Positions 62,135 to 64,000 of a stretch of DNA of 64,000 nt are shown here, in pieces. The DNA comes from Cupriavidus oxalaticus (GTDB lineage: Bacteria > Pseudomonadota > Gammaproteobacteria > Burkholderiales > Burkholderiaceae). Each line of letters opens with the position of its first letter. Position 1 is the first letter of the stretch. The stretch is taken from the NCBI RefSeq assembly GCF_004768545.1, contig NZ_CP038635.1, forward strand, positions 310,001 through 374,000, in the 5' to 3' direction. Position numbers and translations under genes: made by a program. The notes below the pieces were generated by a model. It did not search any database. It worked only from the letters and a program-made list of their open reading frames with translations, and was not told the origin of the DNA.

Positions 62135-64000
62135 TCAGCCGCGCTCGAGCAGCGGCGCCAGGTATTTGCCGGTGAAGCTGGCCTTGCTCTTCGCCACGGC
62201 CTCCGGCGTGCCGCGTGCGATCACCTGGCCGCCGCCGGCGCCACCTTCCGGGCCCATGTCGATCAGCCAGTCGGCGGTCTTGATGACGTCCAGGTTGTGC
62301 TCGATGATGACCACGGTATTGCCCTGGTCGCGCAGCTTGTGGATGACCTTGAGCAGCAGCTCGATATCGTGGAAGTGCAGGCCCGTGGTGGGCTCGTCCA
62401 GGATATAGAGCGTGCGCCCGGTGTCGCGCTTGGACAGCTCCAGCGACAGCTTGACGCGCTGCGCCTCGCCGCCCGACAGTGTGGTCGCCGACTGCCCCAG
62501 CCGGATATAGCCCAGGCCCACGTCCAGCAGCGTCTGCAGCTTGCGCCGCACCACCGGCACCGCGCTGAAGAACTCATGCGCCTGCTCGACGGTCAGGTCC
62601 AGCACCTCGGAGATGTTCCTGCCCTTGTACAGCACCTCCAGCGTCTCGCGGTTGTAGCGCTTGCCGTGGCAGACGTCGCAGGGCACGTACACGTCGGGCA
62701 GGAAGTGCATCTCGACCTTGAGCACGCCGTCGCCCTGGCATGACTCGCAGCGTCCGCCCTTGACGTTGAACGAGAAGCGGCCCGGATCGTAGCCGCGCTC
62801 CTTGGCCGCGGGCACGCCGGCGAACAGCTCGCGGATCGGCGTGAACAGGCCGGTGTAGGTGGCCGGGTTGGAACGCGGCGTGCGGCCGATCGGGCTCTGG
62901 TCGACGTTGATGACCTTGTCGAAATGCTCCAGCCCTTCGATGCGGTCGTGCTGCGCCGGCTCCGGCGTCGAGCCATACAGGTGGCGCGCCACCGCGTGGT
63001 AGAGCGTGTCGTTGATCAGCGTCGACTTGCCCGAGCCGGACACACCCGTGATGCAGGTGAGCAGGCCCACCGGCACTTCGGCGGTGACATTGCGCAGATT
63101 GTTGCCGCTGGCGTTGACGATGCGCAGCAGCCGCTCTTCGTCCGGAGCGGCACGCTTCTTCGGCACTTCGATGCGGCGCTGTCCGGACAGGTACTGCCCC
63201 GTCAGCGATGCCGGCGAAGCCTCAATCTGCCCTGGCGTGCCCTCGGCCACGATCATGCCGCCGTGCACGCCCGCGCCCGGGCCGATATCGACCACGTAGT
63301 CGCAGGCGCGGATCATGTCCTCGTCATGCTCGACCACCAGCACCGAGTTGCCGATGTCGCGCAGGTGCTTGAGCGTGCCGATCAGGCGGTCGTTGTCGCG
63401 CTGGTGCAGGCCGATCGACGGCTCGTCCAGCACGTACATCACGCCGGTCAGCCCCGAGCCGATCTGCGACGCCAGCCGGATGCGCTGGGCCTCGCCGCCC
63501 GACAGCGTATCGGCGCTGCGCTCCAGCGACAGGTAGTCCAGGCCCACGTTGTTGAGGAAGTTCAGCCGCGCGGTGATCTCCTTGACGATCTTGTCGGCGA
63601 TCTCGCGCTTGGCGCCATGCATGTCCAGCGTCAGGAAATAGGTCAGCGCATCGCGCAGCGGCCAGCCGTTGATCTCATAGATCGCGCGCGCCTGCTCGTT
63701 CTCGCCCAGCTTGACGTGGCGCGCCTCGGTGCGCAGCCGCGTGCCGTGGCAGGCGGGGCAGGGCTGGTTGTTCTGGTACTTGGCCAGTTCCTCGCGCACG
63801 GCGACGGAATCGGTCTCGCGGTAGCGGCGCTCCAGGTTGGGGATGATCCCTTCGAACACATGCTCGCGCACCGTGGTGCGGCCGCGCTCGTTGATGTAGG
63901 TGAACGGGATCTCCTGTTCGCCCGAGCCGTGCAGCACCACTTGCTGCACGTTCTCCGGCAGCTCTTCGAACGCTGTCTCGGTATCGAAGTCGTAGAACGC
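62135..64000 (-). CDS. uvrA: Excinuclease ABC subunit A, C-terminal two thirds
   Basis: The gene is cut by the window end; 621 residues are visible. UvrA scans DNA for bulky lesions and loads UvrB in nucleotide excision repair. Visible parts are a zinc module start CPACHGTR, the first ABC signature [16 protein letters not shown] with [13 protein letters not shown], and the second Walker [13 protein letters not shown]. The zinc finger CESCQGDG...CDVCHGKRY and the second signature [16 protein letters not shown] with [13 protein letters not shown] complete it. The reading frame stays open to 64000. Confidence 0.97.
   Translation of the reverse strand, partial: AFYDFDTETAFEELPENVQQVVLHGSGEQEIPFTYINERGRTTVREHVFEGIIPNLERRYRETDSVAVREELAKYQNNQPCPACHGTRLRTEARHVKLGENEQARAIYEINGWPLRDALTYFLTLDMHGAKREIADKIVKEITARLNFLNNVGLDYLSLERSADTLSGGEAQRIRLASQIGSGLTGVMYVLDEPSIGLHQRDNDRLIGTLKHLRDIGNSVLVVEHDEDMIRACDYVVDIGPGAGVHGGMIVAEGTPGQIEASPASLTGQYLSGQRRIEVPKKRAAPDEERLLRIVNASGNNLRNVTAEVPVGLLTCITGVSGSGKSTLINDTLYHAVARHLYGSTPEPAQHDRIEGLEHFDKVINVDQSPIGRTPRSNPATYTGLFTPIRELFAGVPAAKERGYDPGRFSFNVKGGRCESCQGDGVLKVEMHFLPDVYVPCDVCHGKRYNRETLEVLYKGRNISEVLDLTVEQAHEFFSAVPVVRRKLQTLLDVGLGYIRLGQSATTLSGGEAQRVKLSLELSKRDTGRTLYILDEPTTGLHFHDIELLLKVIHKLRDQGNTVVIIEHNLDVIKTADWLIDMGPEGGAGGGQVIARGTPEAVAKSKASFTGKYLAPLLERG

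Overview
The window is high-GC DNA from a betaproteobacterium, most likely Cupriavidus or a close relative in the Burkholderiaceae. This is inferred from gene order and protein content, not from a database search. Supporting points are the lolB-ispE-tRNA-Gln-prs-rplY-pth run, the kdsD-lptC-lptA-lptB-rpoN-hpf-ptsN-hprK-rapZ cluster, a Bug-type solute-binding protein, the caa3/aa3 oxidase block with DUF2970, DUF2909 and DUF2244 accessory genes, and NasT-type nitrate control. It looks like core chromosome. I see no insertion sequence, prophage, integrase or CRISPR array.

Layout. 1-5.7 kb holds housekeeping genes: rhodanese tail, grxC, secB, gpsA, a Bug protein, trmL, comF and a BioC-like methyltransferase. 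5.8-16.3 kb is a respiratory block. A strong sigma70-like promoter leads into a DUF2244 gene, then coxB (with a fused cytochrome c domain), coxA, a 43-codon assembly gene, ctaG, a DUF2970 gene and coxC, ending at a terminator. A second unit encodes SURF1, a thioredoxin-fold protein, heme A synthase, heme O synthase and SCO, so subunits, copper insertion and heme A synthesis sit together. 16.3-19.5 kb has rpoH with a perfect CIRCE operator, a pirin and a YbiB-like protein. 19.6-23.8 kb is a nitrate ABC transporter whose leader contains an intrinsic terminator, preceded by an ANTAR antiterminator gene. 24.0-25.4 kb has FAA hydrolase and zeta-class GST genes of aromatic ring-cleavage catabolism. 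25.4-31.9 kb has a REP-like element, ftsY, two M16 peptidase-family genes, rsmD, coaD and a ferredoxin gene.

32-40.4 kb is mainly minus strand: a PhoX-type phosphatase gene with a Pho-box-like site upstream, pth, rplY, prs, tRNA-Gln(UUG), ispE, lolB and a large TPR protein. 40.5-44.9 kb carries mutM, a dynamin-like GTPase and mutY, so two enzymes of the 8-oxoguanine repair system flank the GTPase gene. 44.9-54.4 kb is the minus-strand envelope and nitrogen-PTS cluster: a Lon-N-domain protein, rapZ, a PsiF protein, hprK, ptsN, hpf, rpoN, lptB, lptA, lptC and kdsD. 54.6-62.1 kb has a CPA2 antiporter, an RHH protein, a DJ-1/PfpI protein, apt, a LysE exporter, a Na/Pi symporter, an adenosine-specific kinase and a histidine phosphatase. 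The window ends inside uvrA.

No clearly new multi-gene system was found. The best leads are regulatory or compositional: the nitrate-transporter attenuator, CIRCE at rpoH, the Pho box at the PhoX gene, the absence of kdsC between kdsD and lptC, a 9-bp tandem repeat between lptC and lptA, and an expanded Fe-S loop in MutY.
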